Below, piece after piece: positions 1 to 6,493 of a DNA stretch of 24,217 nucleotides. The stretch is from the IMG/VR virus record IMGVR_UViG_3300044825_001069, positions 1 to 24,217 of that record. One strand, 5' to 3'. The stretch is from a virus. The position numbers were made by a program, and so were the translations under genes. The notes beneath the pieces were generated by a model. The model made no database searches, was not told where the DNA came from, and saw only the letters and a program-made list of their open reading frames with translations. Within the stretch, counting starts at the first letter, position 1. The number at the start of each line of letters is the position of its first letter.

Positions 1-317
1 AATATATTTCTTGCCAATTCAAAATATTCTTTTTCTTCAGCATCTATTCTTGCACATTCAACTGTATCTAAATAATATTGTGCTATTTGTGAACTTTCAT
101 GTTCGCCAGTTAATGCTAAAAAATATTCTGTAATTAAATCATTAGAATTTCCATTATAATCACAATATCTATAATCCCCACCTAAAATATTACTTTTTAA
201 TAAAAACCATAATTCTGAATAATTTGAATATAAATTATCTACAAAAGAATAATTATCATTAAACCACTTTTGTTGTTCAATTGGTATTTCTAATAAATAT
301 TTATATTCTTTTTTCAT
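1..317 (-). CDS. Hypothetical protein, C-terminus cut by window edge
   Basis: An open frame of 105 codons runs from ATG at 317 to the left edge with no stop, so the C-terminus lies outside. The start is chosen because a stop (TAA, 335-333) lies six codons upstream in frame and 317 is the first ATG. The protein begins MKKEYKYLLEIPIEQQ and is rich in Tyr, Asn, Glu and Leu, with no signal peptide or membrane segment. Its first 17 nt overlap the end of the preceding small gene, suggesting translational coupling. I do not recognise a family. It is the last visible gene of the early/replication block. Confidence 0.6.
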   Translation of the reverse strand, partial: MKKEYKYLLEIPIEQQKWFNDNYSFVDNLYSNYSELWFLLKSNILGGDYRYCDYNGNSNDLITEYFLALTGEHESSQIAQYYLDTVECARIDAEEKEYFELARNI

Positions 318-456
318 TCCTTTTAGCTTCAATTAGTTTCATAAATAGTTCCCAATTAAAAGTTCCTCTTACTTGGTTTGTTTGTGTTTTCTTTACCCAC
401 CACTCAGCTTGGCTGATTAGTGAAGTCATGTTGTTTTGTGTTTTCATATTTGTCAT
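301..456 (-). CDS. Small hypothetical protein, 51 aa
   Basis: A short frame starting MTNMKTQNN and ending NEKRI; a second in-frame ATG at 447 could be the true start. It contains an aromatic AEWW segment and a charged C-terminal helix, with no recognised domain. Support is contextual: it fills an otherwise empty stretch on the coding strand, has codon use like its neighbours, and its end overlaps the next gene by 17 nt. A hairpin and a near-match -7 box lie just upstream (506-530). Function unknown. Confidence 0.5.
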   Translation of the reverse strand: MTNMKTQNNMTSLISQAEWWVKKTQTNQVRGTFNWELFMKLIEAKRNEKRI

Positions 457-505
457 TAATAATTTTAATAATTTGATATTCTAATTGTTTTGATGTTAAC
501 TAAGT

Positions 506-530
506 CGCTATAAAGTAGCGCAAAGATGTA
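506..530 (-). promoter_or_regulatory. Possible promoter with adjoining inverted repeat
   Basis: On the minus strand CATCTTTG (530-523) differs at one base from the Bacteroidota -7 box TAnnTTTG. Directly downstream is a perfect 5-bp inverted repeat CGCTA-TAAAG-TAGCG (506-520). No TTG is seen at the -33 spacing. It would serve the gene starting at 456 with a leader of about 60 nt. Weak call. Confidence 0.22.
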
Positions 531-544
531 AGTTAGCGGTAATG

Positions 545-793
545 TTAAGACACGCTAAAATTATAACCATTTGAAGTTTCGCAATAATATCTACCTATCA
601 ACCCATTTCTATAATGAAAATCATTAGCTACTGAAATAGCGTGGTGGTCTGAAATTGCCTTGAGTTCAAATTCTACTTGCTTTATTCCTCCTGATATTTT
701 GAACATCACGAAAGAAACACTACCGCTAACAGCACCTAAACAAGATGGCTCTGGCTTTGTTATTTCTCCTAAAGTCTTAAATAAATCTTCCAT
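545..793 (-). CDS. Hypothetical protein, 82 aa
   Basis: Complete small frame from ATG at 793. The predicted protein has a Gly/Ser/Val-rich middle (residues 18-36) and a C-terminal half rich in His and Tyr, suggesting a small beta-rich fold. No signal peptide, membrane segment or known motif. It lies downstream of the primase-helicase gene and of another small gene, with a hairpin-bearing gap upstream (814-836). Probably an accessory early protein; function unknown. Confidence 0.55.
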   Translation of the reverse strand: MEDLFKTLGEITKPEPSCLGAVSGSVSFVMFKISGGIKQVEFELKAISDHHAISVANDFHYRNGLIGRYYCETSNGYNFSVS

Positions 794-813
794 TGTTCTT
801 CGTATTAAAGTTT

Positions 814-836
814 CGAGGTATTAATCAGCCACCTCG
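814..836 (-). repeat. Inverted repeat in gap between two small genes
   Basis: CGAGGT (814-819) and ACCTCG (831-836) form a perfect 6-bp stem with an 11-nt loop, about 20 nt upstream of the start at 793. No T-run follows on the minus strand, so it is not a standard terminator; it could be an RNA stem in the leader or a protein-binding site. Confidence 0.35.
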
Positions 837-861
837 TTTATCTGCATCACGTTATAAGAAA

Positions 862-1053
862 TTATTTAAAATAATCTCTTGGTTCTGTTTTCCAATGACT
901 TTTATCTTTTAGTATTTCTGAATAAACAGATAGCATACCTCTGATAAATTCTACACGTTGACAATCTTTTTGAATTAATTCATTTATAAGTTGCTCGTAG
1001 GCTTCTTCTATTTTATTATAGAATAATCCTGTTTCATTTATTTTTTCCATCAT
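862..1053 (-). CDS. Hypothetical protein, 63 aa
   Basis: Small charged, helix-rich protein starting MMEKINETGLF; ATG triplets at 1053 and 1050 are both possible starts. Residues 15-50 look like two amphipathic helices (Glu/Gln/Leu/Ile-rich, including YEQLINELIQ and RGMLSVYSEIL). No domain recognised. It follows the primase-helicase gene by 46 nt, in the same direction. Coding by context and codon use; function unknown. Confidence 0.5.
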   Translation of the reverse strand: MMEKINETGLFYNKIEEAYEQLINELIQKDCQRVEFIRGMLSVYSEILKDKSHWKTEPRDYFK

Positions 1054-1099
1054 TTTAAAGGTTTTAAGTTATCGTATGTTTTCCCCTGCTCTTTTAGTT

Positions 1100-2914
1100 T
1101 TAAAAAGGTTCATCAGTTGTTTTATCATTTAAAAAATAGTTATTTGTTTCTTTTATTTCAACTTGTCTTGTAGATAATTGTTTCCATTTTACTATTGGGT
1201 CATTTCCATAAATATCTGTAAATCCACAATTATTAATTTTCATTTTTAAAATAAATGGCATATCTAATGGAGTATAACCTCCTCCAGTTTCAATTTCTTT
1301 AATTTTTCTTACATGTAGTTGAGTACACATCCAGTTTTCAGGGTCTTGTGTTTCTCTATGTATAGTTACAAAGTCATCAGCTTTATTTGCAAATTTTCCT
1401 CCACCTTCTGTATCTGCTTTCATAGGTGCAGTTTTTAATCTCATTGCTCCTGTTACTACATGGCAGTTTAAATATACACAAATATCTCTTTTTTTGGCAA
1501 ACATTTGCATTTCACTTGCAGCTTCGTAATGATATTCATGTGTACTTAATTTACTATTATCTGATAAATCTATTTTTAAAGCATTGTAAGGGTCTAATAA
1601 TAAACCATCGTATTTATCTTTTAAGAGTAATTTTTCAGTAATTGTAAGTATATCTTTATAATTATACATCTGTTCATTATTAATTATAGTAAATTTTGAT
1701 TTTATAAAATTATAAGCATTTTCATATTGCATTTCTTTTAACAAATGTATTTTTTCACTACAATAAAATTCAATTAACCTTTTAATTACTGAGCCGTTTC
1801 TATTTTCTGCTGAATATATTATCCATTTCCAACCATGATAAAGAGAACTTAATAAACAAAAATACCAAAGAGTAGTTGACTTACCTACATTATCAAAACC
1901 ATTATAAACGTTAAAATTACCTCTTTTAAATAAAAAATAATTATCTAATGTATCTAAACCAGTTGATAATCCTTTTGTGAATGTTCCTTGTCTCCATTCA
2001 ATTAAATAATTATTAATATCATTTTCATCTGCTAAAAATGAAAAATCATTATCATTTAAATTAATTGTTGATTTAACTTTTGTTTGTTTTATAGGTTCTT
2101 CTATTATTGGTTCGGTTTTACCGTAATTAATCCCATCTAAAATAGTTTGCCTTGCTGTATCAAAATTATCAACTCCTTTATCATTTATTTCTTTTTCAAG
2201 TAATCTTATAGCTTCATTTTCTTCTACATAACCAGTTGCAATATAACCACCCATTAATTTAGATGCCTTCAAAAGAGTAGCGTGTTTACCTCCATCAATT
2301 GAATTTCTAATCATTTCTAATGAAATATTTACCTTTGAATAATCTGTTTTTGTAGCTTTTTTAGTTTTTACATCTTTTGTTTTTATGTTTTCTACTTCTA
2401 CATAATCTGTAAATTTAACTGCATTTTCATTTATCCATAAATTAGCATCTACAGATTCAAAACAAATACGACTTTCATTTATTGATGTACTATCTAATTC
2501 TGGAAATACTTTTAATATTCCACGATAGTAACCCCTATGTTTTTCGATTATAGGAGGTATTTTTACTATTGCTTTAACTCCATTACCACTTGGTGAAATA
2601 AATGCGCTATAAATGAAATTAAAGCGTTTTAAAGATATTTTAAATTCCTCTGCATTATCTAATTTATCAAAATCCAAAATAATGTAACCTGAATGTTCAG
2701 TTAAATCTTTATCAGAACGTGTTAAAAATTTTCCTGAAAAACAAATACAAGGCAATTTCTTTTTTAAAATAGCTTTTCTTTTTTCATCCTTTTCATTTCT
2801 TAATTCATCTATTTTATTTTGTATTTTACATTCTTTAATTCTTTGCAAAACTTTATCAATAGGCAAATAATAAGGATTTTTGGTCTCGTTAAAATCTTTA
2901 AATACAGTTATCAT
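1100..2914 (-). CDS. Primase-helicase: VirE-N/BT4734-type primase fused to DnaB-like helicase
   Basis: A 604-residue replication protein. The N-terminal third resembles the VirE N-terminal/BT4734-like domain of Bacteroidota elements, an archaeo-eukaryotic primase-like fold: IILDFDKL (78-85) carries a D-x-D pair fit to bind metal (D81, D83), and SPSGNGVK (107-114) is the second signature. The C-terminal half is a RecA-like SF4 helicase: Walker A GFDNVGKST (339-347), Walker B GLLLDPYNAL (437-446), then NCH (483-485) in the sensor region. By analogy with T7 gp4 it should prime and unwind at the phage fork, but from unrelated primase parts. It overlaps the upstream nuclease gene by 4 nt (ATGA), implying coupling. 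Family reading is by motif; enzymatic activity is inferred. Confidence 0.85.
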   Translation of the reverse strand: MITVFKDFNETKNPYYLPIDKVLQRIKECKIQNKIDELRNEKDEKRKAILKKKLPCICFSGKFLTRSDKDLTEHSGYIILDFDKLDNAEEFKISLKRFNFIYSAFISPSGNGVKAIVKIPPIIEKHRGYYRGILKVFPELDSTSINESRICFESVDANLWINENAVKFTDYVEVENIKTKDVKTKKATKTDYSKVNISLEMIRNSIDGGKHATLLKASKLMGGYIATGYVEENEAIRLLEKEINDKGVDNFDTARQTILDGINYGKTEPIIEEPIKQTKVKSTINLNDNDFSFLADENDINNYLIEWRQGTFTKGLSTGLDTLDNYFLFKRGNFNVYNGFDNVGKSTTLWYFCLLSSLYHGWKWIIYSAENRNGSVIKRLIEFYCSEKIHLLKEMQYENAYNFIKSKFTIINNEQMYNYKDILTITEKLLLKDKYDGLLLDPYNALKIDLSDNSKLSTHEYHYEAASEMQMFAKKRDICVYLNCHVVTGAMRLKTAPMKADTEGGGKFANKADDFVTIHRETQDPENWMCTQLHVRKIKEIETGGGYTPLDMPFILKMKINNCGFTDIYGNDPIVKWKQLSTRQVEIKETNNYFLNDKTTDEPF

Positions 2915-3492
2915 AGCATTAATTTTTTTTCAAGTTTAACATAATTTACTTCTATGATACCAGTTTCTTGTTCTGTTTTTTTGCCATTAATCCATAAACT
3001 ATCTGATTTCCAAATAGTAGAATTACTAACAGAAAAATAATAACCATTACGTGATTTTCTTACTTCACCTACTCCAAATACTCCTAAAAAACCATTGAAA
3101 GAATGGTGACTAAAATTTTCATCATGCCTATCTTTATGAAATTTTTTACCTTCTATTTCTACTGTTAAATCATTTAATATAAAATAATGATAAGATAAAG
3201 CTGGGCAAATAAAAATAGGGACTTTTTTAAATATACCTTTTTCAATTTCAAATTCATATTTAGTATAACGAATAGCTTGTTTTACATATTCGCCTATTTC
3301 TTCACCTCTTTTACTATTTGGCTGTTTACATTCAACTCCAAAATAATATTTGTCTTTGTAATTTAGTAAAATATCTATTCTACCATTTTTGCATTTGCTC
3401 CAAACTTCTAAGTTAACTTTAAAATGTTTACTGAAAGTGTAAGCAACTACATCTACAAATTCTTGCTCTGTTTTAAATTTATTTTTCTCCAT
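2911..3492 (-). CDS. PD-(D/E)XK-type nuclease-like protein
   Basis: 193 aa. The N-terminal part has the pattern of a restriction-endonuclease-like fold: a helix with E11, then GRIDIL (D40), then FGVECK (E54, K56) and a following helix with Q72. This is D-x13-E-x-K, the usual active site of this superfamily. The C-terminal half (about 100-193) is unfamiliar, with several Gly and aromatic residues. It sits between the replication initiator (14-nt overlap) and the primase-helicase (4-nt overlap), so a role in replication, branch resolution or host DNA breakdown is likely. It could instead be a defence-type nuclease; the exact family is not clear to me. Confidence 0.65.
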   Translation of the reverse strand: MEKNKFKTEQEFVDVVAYTFSKHFKVNLEVWSKCKNGRIDILLNYKDKYYFGVECKQPNSKRGEEIGEYVKQAIRYTKYEFEIEKGIFKKVPIFICPALSYHYFILNDLTVEIEGKKFHKDRHDENFSHHSFNGFLGVFGVGEVRKSRNGYYFSVSNSTIWKSDSLWINGKKTEQETGIIEVNYVKLEKKLML

Positions 3493-4084
3493 ACCTTCTC
3501 ATTTCCTCCATTTGTTCTGCTACTGATTTTATTTTTTTGGCTTCAGGTTTTATTTTATTTTCTTCAGTAAACCAAACTGATTGTGCTTTTTGTTTCCAGT
3601 TTATTACTTTTTTTCCATTGCTATCTTTCCATTCTGATACTGAATAAAAATCAAAAAACTTTTTTGCTGAAATTTCTGTATATCCTTTTTCTTTAAAATA
3701 ATCTATAATTTCATTTACATTTACATTTTCCATATGAGAGGTCATATGACCTTTCTTATGACCTACTTTTTTTGTTGTTTTTTCTGTATATTGATTTTTA
3801 CCTTTTATGTTGTTTCTTCTCGATTCAGTAAAGGCTTTACGCTTTTTTTTCTCCTCTTCTAACCGAATATTATACCATAATCCATTTTCGTCTTGAATAA
3901 ATTTATGTTGTATTGATGACCAAAGTTGACCAACCATACGACCTATCATATGAGAGGTCATATGACCTTGATTAAATTGTGTCATTAATAATTCAAAATA
4001 TGCACCTTTTTCTTCAAAGGTCATACCTAATGTACCACTTATCCAATCTGATGGATAAAAAAGAAAAGCTGGGTCTTTAGCCAT
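3479..4084 (-). CDS. Phage replication initiator, DnaD/Lin1244-like winged-helix protein
   Basis: 201 aa. The N-terminus (AFLFYPSDWISGTLGMTFEE, 6-25, then GAYFELLM) is typical of the winged-helix N-domain of phage replisome organisers related to DUF1376/Lin1244. A basic linker (75-120) follows, then a C-terminal helical domain (about 121-172, with YFKEKGYTE, FFDFY and WKQKAQSVWF) of the kind that recruits a helicase or its loader. It heads the block of nuclease and primase-helicase genes. Tetrapeptide repeats at 40-55 (GHMT, SHMI, GRMV, GQLW) and 108-119 (GHKK, GHMT, SHME) reflect 12-bp DNA repeats, described separately. Part of the first set may be conserved for protein reasons. Initiator role is inferred from domain type and position. 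Confidence 0.72.
   Translation of the reverse strand: MAKDPAFLFYPSDWISGTLGMTFEEKGAYFELLMTQFNQGHMTSHMIGRMVGQLWSSIQHKFIQDENGLWYNIRLEEEKKKRKAFTESRRNNIKGKNQYTEKTTKKVGHKKGHMTSHMENVNVNEIIDYFKEKGYTEISAKKFFDFYSVSEWKDSNGKKVINWKQKAQSVWFTEENKIKPEAKKIKSVAEQMEEMRRYGEK
3728..3763 (-). repeat. Iteron cluster 2: three 12-bp tandem units in initiator linker
   Basis: Reading the minus strand: GGTCATAAGAAA (3763-3752), GGTCATATGACC (3751-3740), TCTCATATGGAA (3739-3728). The middle unit is a perfect palindrome, extended to AGGTCATATGACCT. A 23-bp stretch (3731-3753) recurs exactly at 3947-3969, 216 bp away, which is 18 unit lengths. It lies in the poorly constrained linker of the initiator, as expected for an origin embedded in its gene. 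Confidence 0.6.
3920..3967 (-). repeat. Iteron cluster 1: four 12-bp tandem units in initiator gene
   Basis: Reading the minus strand: GGTCATATGACC (3967-3956), TCTCATATGATA (3955-3944), GGTCGTATGGTT (3943-3932), GGTCAACTTTGG (3931-3920). The consensus GGTCATATG decays along the array. Units are exactly adjacent with a 12-bp period and encode degenerate tetrapeptides G-H-M-T, S-H-M-I, G-R-M-V, G-Q-L-W. Candidate initiator-binding sites. Confidence 0.55.
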
Positions 4085-4265
4085 TTTTGTTTTCTATTAA
4101 GTTTATAAAATCTTTTAATTCATTCATAAATTCTTTTGCTTGTTCTAACTGCAAAATAATATGTGTTCTTTCACCAGTTCTATGTTGAACTAAAAAAACA
4201 ATCTCATGATAAATATTATCGTAAATAGATATTTCATTACCATTTAATGAATCATATTTTTTCAT
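4077..4265 (-). CDS. Hypothetical protein, 62 aa
   Basis: Small protein starting MKKYDSLNGNEISIYD, with a beta-like segment HEIVFLVQHRTG followed by a helix LEQAKEFMNELKDFINLIE. No known family recognised. It overlaps the replication initiator by 8 nt and is the first gene after the structured RNA and terminator at 4279-4354, so any read-through control there acts on this gene and the replication genes behind it. Function unknown; it could be a small regulator or partner of the initiator. Confidence 0.6.
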   Translation of the reverse strand: MKKYDSLNGNEISIYDNIYHEIVFLVQHRTGERTHIILQLEQAKEFMNELKDFINLIENKNG

Positions 4266-4278
4266 ATTTTTTTAAATT

Positions 4279-4354
4279 AAAAAACCCCTAACGATTCGGT
4301 TTAGGTTACTAACCTTGTGTTGCATCTACTCAACACACCGAACCATTAGAGGTT
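4279..4354 (-). terminator. Branched intrinsic terminator ahead of replication genes
   Basis: The 18-bp stem closing the three-way junction ends in GGGG (4288-4285) followed by six T on the minus strand (4284-4279; the first two are also in the stem). This is a GC-end plus U-tract arrangement, with a branched instead of simple stem-loop. It lies 13 nt upstream of the ATG at 4265, so it would stop or throttle transcription into the replication block. Confidence 0.6.
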
Positions 4355-4400
4355 CAAAATTTTACTGTAGATGTTATGTCAATCGGTTAGTTACTCCGAT
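4279..4400 (-). ncRNA. Candidate structured phage RNA: 5' hairpin, pseudoknot, three-way junction, U-tail
   Basis: Predicted transcript on the minus strand, start near 4400, end near 4279. Elements in order: a 5' hairpin (ATCGG 4382-4386 with CCGAT 4396-4400); a linker; an 18-bp outer stem (4337-4354 with 4283-4300), continuous if three G-U wobbles are allowed; inside it two hairpins, 4317-4336 (GUGUUG/CAACAC, 8-nt loop) and 4303-4315 (AGGUU/AACCU, 3-nt loop), joined by 0, 1 and 2 nt. The wobbles become A-C mismatches on the other strand, so the RNA must read from the minus strand. The loop GUAGAUG (4329-4323) is complementary over 7 nt to linker CAUCUAC (4373-4367). Separately, leader ACUAACC (4391-4385) can pair with GGUUAGU (4314-4308) in the second hairpin. 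It could be a free sRNA or an attenuator in front of the replication genes. It is not a tRNA: no CCA end, anticodon arm or T-arm. Confidence 0.65.
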
Positions 4401-4404
4401 GCTG

Positions 4405-4412
4405 CAAATATA
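4405..4412 (-). promoter_or_regulatory. Promoter -7 box for the structured RNA
   Basis: TATATTTG on the minus strand (4412-4405) is an exact match to the Bacteroidota TAnnTTTG box and is followed by CAGC. The predicted start about 5 nt downstream falls at the first base of the 5' hairpin. No TTG is visible at the usual -33 distance, which lowers confidence. Confidence 0.5.
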
Positions 4413-4427
4413 CAAAAAGTTTTTTAA

Positions 4428-4709
4428 TTATTCTATTCCTTTGTAAAATTCTTCTCTCATATTTGAATTAATAGTATGGTAAATATCACCTATTTTATCT
4501 AAGTATTCACCCTCAGTTACATTCTTTGTTTCAAGTTGTTCTAAGAGTTTAAAACCTATTCTTTGCCATAGATTAAAGTCAGCCAGCATCTTTTGTCTAA
4601 ACTTTCCAGTTAAGTGAGTGCTTTGCTCAATTGTTGCCTTGAATAAACCAATTAATAAATGGCTTTCAAATTCAAGTTTTGATTGTTCAGGTGTTAGTGT
4701 TTTTTCCAT
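4428..4709 (-). CDS. Hypothetical helical protein, 93 aa
   Basis: Starts MEKTLTPEQSKLEFESHL and is predicted almost wholly alpha-helical, with amphipathic stretches at about 7-30, 38-60 and 68-90. No Cys/His metal site, membrane segment or known motif. It overlaps the NinG gene by 23 nt and is the last gene before the promoter and structured RNA, so it ends the recombination sub-block. Function unknown. Confidence 0.6.
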   Translation of the reverse strand: MEKTLTPEQSKLEFESHLLIGLFKATIEQSTHLTGKFRQKMLADFNLWQRIGFKLLEQLETKNVTEGEYLDKIGDIYHTINSNMREEFYKGIE

Positions 4710-5226
4710 GTTCTTTGATTTTTAATTTATAAACTTTGATTAATTCTTTGATTTCATCGAGTGTTAATTTTAAAGCATCCCCTCTTTTATTCATTAGTCG
4801 ATTGTAAGCATCCTGACCTATTCTTAAAGGTAATCTTAAACCGTATTCAATTTGATTACCATGTTGATGTTGATTGCAAAAAATACATTGAGCGTGAACA
4901 TTATCTTCATCAAACCTTAGATTAGGATAACGACCAACTGATAAATGATGTCCAGCATCTCGTTTGCCTGTTAATGGTCTATCACATGAAATACATGGTT
5001 TACCTTCATCCCTTAATCGAATATACTTATTAAATACTATTTGAAGTAAACTAAGCCATTCAGTTCGTGTACGGGTGTTCTCAATCATTACTTTTTTCTT
5101 CTCTTTCCATACCTTAGCTTCGGCTAACTTAGTCGCACATTTAGCTCCACATACTACTTGAGTGGTTTTAAAAGGAGTGAAGCTGCCACCGCACTCCTTG
5201 CATTTTTTACTTTTTATTGAACGCAT
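4687..5226 (-). CDS. ninG: NinG-type recombination protein
   Basis: 179 aa, about the size of lambda NinG (Rap). The N-terminus has a zinc-ribbon pattern: C9, C12, C26, C30. A linking helix follows, then a second treble-clef/HNH-like module: C78, C81, AGHH (H93, H94), N109, H111, C114, C117. This layout (KCxxCG, then CxxC, GHxxS, CxxCN) is the NinG/Rap signature. Known members are Holliday-junction/D-loop endonucleases acting with phage annealing proteins. The neighbouring Erf and YqaJ exonuclease genes complete a standard phage recombination set. It overlaps the exonuclease gene by 20 nt. Confidence 0.85.
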   Translation of the reverse strand: MRSIKSKKCKECGGSFTPFKTTQVVCGAKCATKLAEAKVWKEKKKVMIENTRTRTEWLSLLQIVFNKYIRLRDEGKPCISCDRPLTGKRDAGHHLSVGRYPNLRFDEDNVHAQCIFCNQHQHGNQIEYGLRLPLRIGQDAYNRLMNKRGDALKLTLDEIKELIKVYKLKIKEHGKNTNT

Positions 5227-5854
5227 TTAGATAATCGTTAAATAAGTTTCTCGCAATATTTACTTTTTCAGTCATTCTTTCCTGCACCTCTTCGTTAGCT
5301 TCAAATCTTCGAATGTATAAACCACTATCTGAATTTAAAATTAAACGTGGGTCGAATGATATAAAATCACACCACTTACGACCGCTTAATAAAAGATAAC
5401 ACTGCATTTGATAATAATATTCAGAATACTCACTTTCAAAAGTATTTTCAGTAAAAAAGAAATTTAAGTGATTAACTCCTACAAATGGGCATTTAATTTC
5501 AATCATACCATCTTCACCTACTAAGCCATCTGGACTACCTGTTAATCCTTCTATATTTTCGCTTATAAGCAACTTTGATTCGATAACCTCATTACCTGTT
5601 CGGGCTGTGTAATATCTCTTTGCTATTGGCTCATTTTCGTGTCCCCATGCTGTTGCATAGTTATCAATACTTGGCTTAGGTTGTCCACTTAACCTTTCGT
5701 AAACTTTCTCGCGAATGTAAGTTTCTGCACCTTTACTTAGTACATCTTTTTTTGAACGTGGCTCAGTCATAAGGCGATGAACCTCACTTCCGGTGAAATT
5801 ACCTAATCTGTTATCCCACCACGTAGGTGAGTATATTTCAATTGTTGATTCCAT
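5207..5854 (-). CDS. YqaJ-type phage recombination exonuclease
   Basis: 215 aa from ATG at 5854; an upstream TTG (5875) is possible but would begin inside a palindrome. Motifs fit the lambda-Exo/YqaJ PD-(D/E)XK family: GSEVHRLMT near the N-terminus, WGHENEP (E73), GSPDGL (D109), IEIKCP (E119, K121) and YYYQMQCYL (Q149). The expected role is 5'-3' resection of double-stranded DNA ends to give single strands for the Erf protein encoded just upstream. A perfect palindrome lies between the two genes. Confidence in the family is high. Confidence 0.9.
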   Translation of the reverse strand: MESTIEIYSPTWWDNRLGNFTGSEVHRLMTEPRSKKDVLSKGAETYIREKVYERLSGQPKPSIDNYATAWGHENEPIAKRYYTARTGNEVIESKLLISENIEGLTGSPDGLVGEDGMIEIKCPFVGVNHLNFFFTENTFESEYSEYYYQMQCYLLLSGRKWCDFISFDPRLILNSDSGLYIRRFEANEEVQERMTEKVNIARNLFNDYLNAFNKK

Positions 5855-5867
5855 AGTTTTAAAGGTA

Positions 5868-5884
5868 GGGGACAAATTGTCCCC
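5868..5884. repeat. Perfect 17-bp palindrome between Erf and exonuclease genes
   Basis: GGGGACAAATTGTCCCC is fully self-complementary apart from its central base. As RNA it gives a 7-bp GC-rich stem with a 3-nt loop just after the Erf stop and 14 nt before the exonuclease ATG. No U-tract follows. It may be an operator, an mRNA-stabilising intercistronic hairpin or a translation control element. Confidence 0.6.
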
Positions 5885-5888
5885 ATGA

Positions 5889-6473
5889 TTAAATTGATTT
5901 TATAAGTGCTACTTCTACTTCCTGACTAACTGAATACTTTTGTTTGATAACATCTATTGAACCGCCTGACATCATATATTCCTGTGCTTTTTTATACACT
6001 TCACTATTTAAAATTAATTCAGGTTTCTTTTGCTCAACTTTCTTATTATCATGGTCAGCATCCTGTTCTGTTTCATCAATTAAGAATAAACCATTTAAAG
6101 CATATTTACGAGCGTAACTTGAAGCTGTGCCAGTCGCTTGTTCTGCACTCATTCCTTTGTGTTCGCAAAGTTCAGCATAACCATAGGCAAAGTCTACAAA
6201 ATCACCTATTATTATTCTTGCAGTTGCTTTTACAAAGATTTTATTACCACCTTGTACTACTCGGTCGCTTAATCTTAAAAGTGCGCTATATTTAAAAAGA
6301 ATAGGTTTTAAAGCTTCCAAAATATCTTCAGCACTTCTATACTTATAATTACCAAACTTGTTTAAATTACCTTTAGGCACTTTTAACTCATTCTGAATAG
6401 CGATTAACTTTTCAATGTTAGTTAATTGTTTTTCTTGTTGTTTCGTTTCCTGTGTTTGTTCTTTTGTTTTCAT
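5889..6473 (-). CDS. erf: Erf-family single-strand annealing protein
   Basis: 194 aa. After a Gln/Glu/Lys-rich N-terminus, residues 20-135 match the Erf domain: KFGNYKYRSAEDILEALKP (39-57), a beta region to about 100, and the hallmark ATGTASSYARKYALNGLFLI (113-132), then a run of acids (DETEQDADHD). A C-terminal helical part (150-194) may contact partners. Erf-type recombinases anneal complementary single strands, working with the exonuclease encoded downstream and the SSB-like protein encoded 20 nt upstream. The set suggests end-repair or circularisation of phage DNA. Confidence 0.9.
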   Translation of the reverse strand: MKTKEQTQETKQQEKQLTNIEKLIAIQNELKVPKGNLNKFGNYKYRSAEDILEALKPILFKYSALLRLSDRVVQGGNKIFVKATARIIIGDFVDFAYGYAELCEHKGMSAEQATGTASSYARKYALNGLFLIDETEQDADHDNKKVEQKKPELILNSEVYKKAQEYMMSGGSIDVIKQKYSVSQEVEVALIKSI

Positions 6474-6493
6474 AATGTTTTGTTTTTAATTTA

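Noticed and set aside
281-484. Plus-strand open frame of 67 codons
   Set aside because: It is hydrophobic low-complexity translation opposite two better minus-strand genes (1-317 and 301-456) that agree in direction and overlap style with the operon.
3728-3967. Repeats considered as a CRISPR array
   Set aside because: Units are 12 bp, directly adjacent, without unique spacers, and lie inside a coding frame with no cas genes near.
4279-4400. Cloverleaf-like fold considered as a tRNA or tmRNA
   Set aside because: The closing stem is 18 bp, only two inner hairpins exist, there is no T-arm motif, anticodon loop or CCA end, and a U-tract follows.
5957-6295. Plus-strand open frame of 112 codons
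   Set aside because: It lies wholly opposite the well-supported Erf gene and has no recognisable domain.
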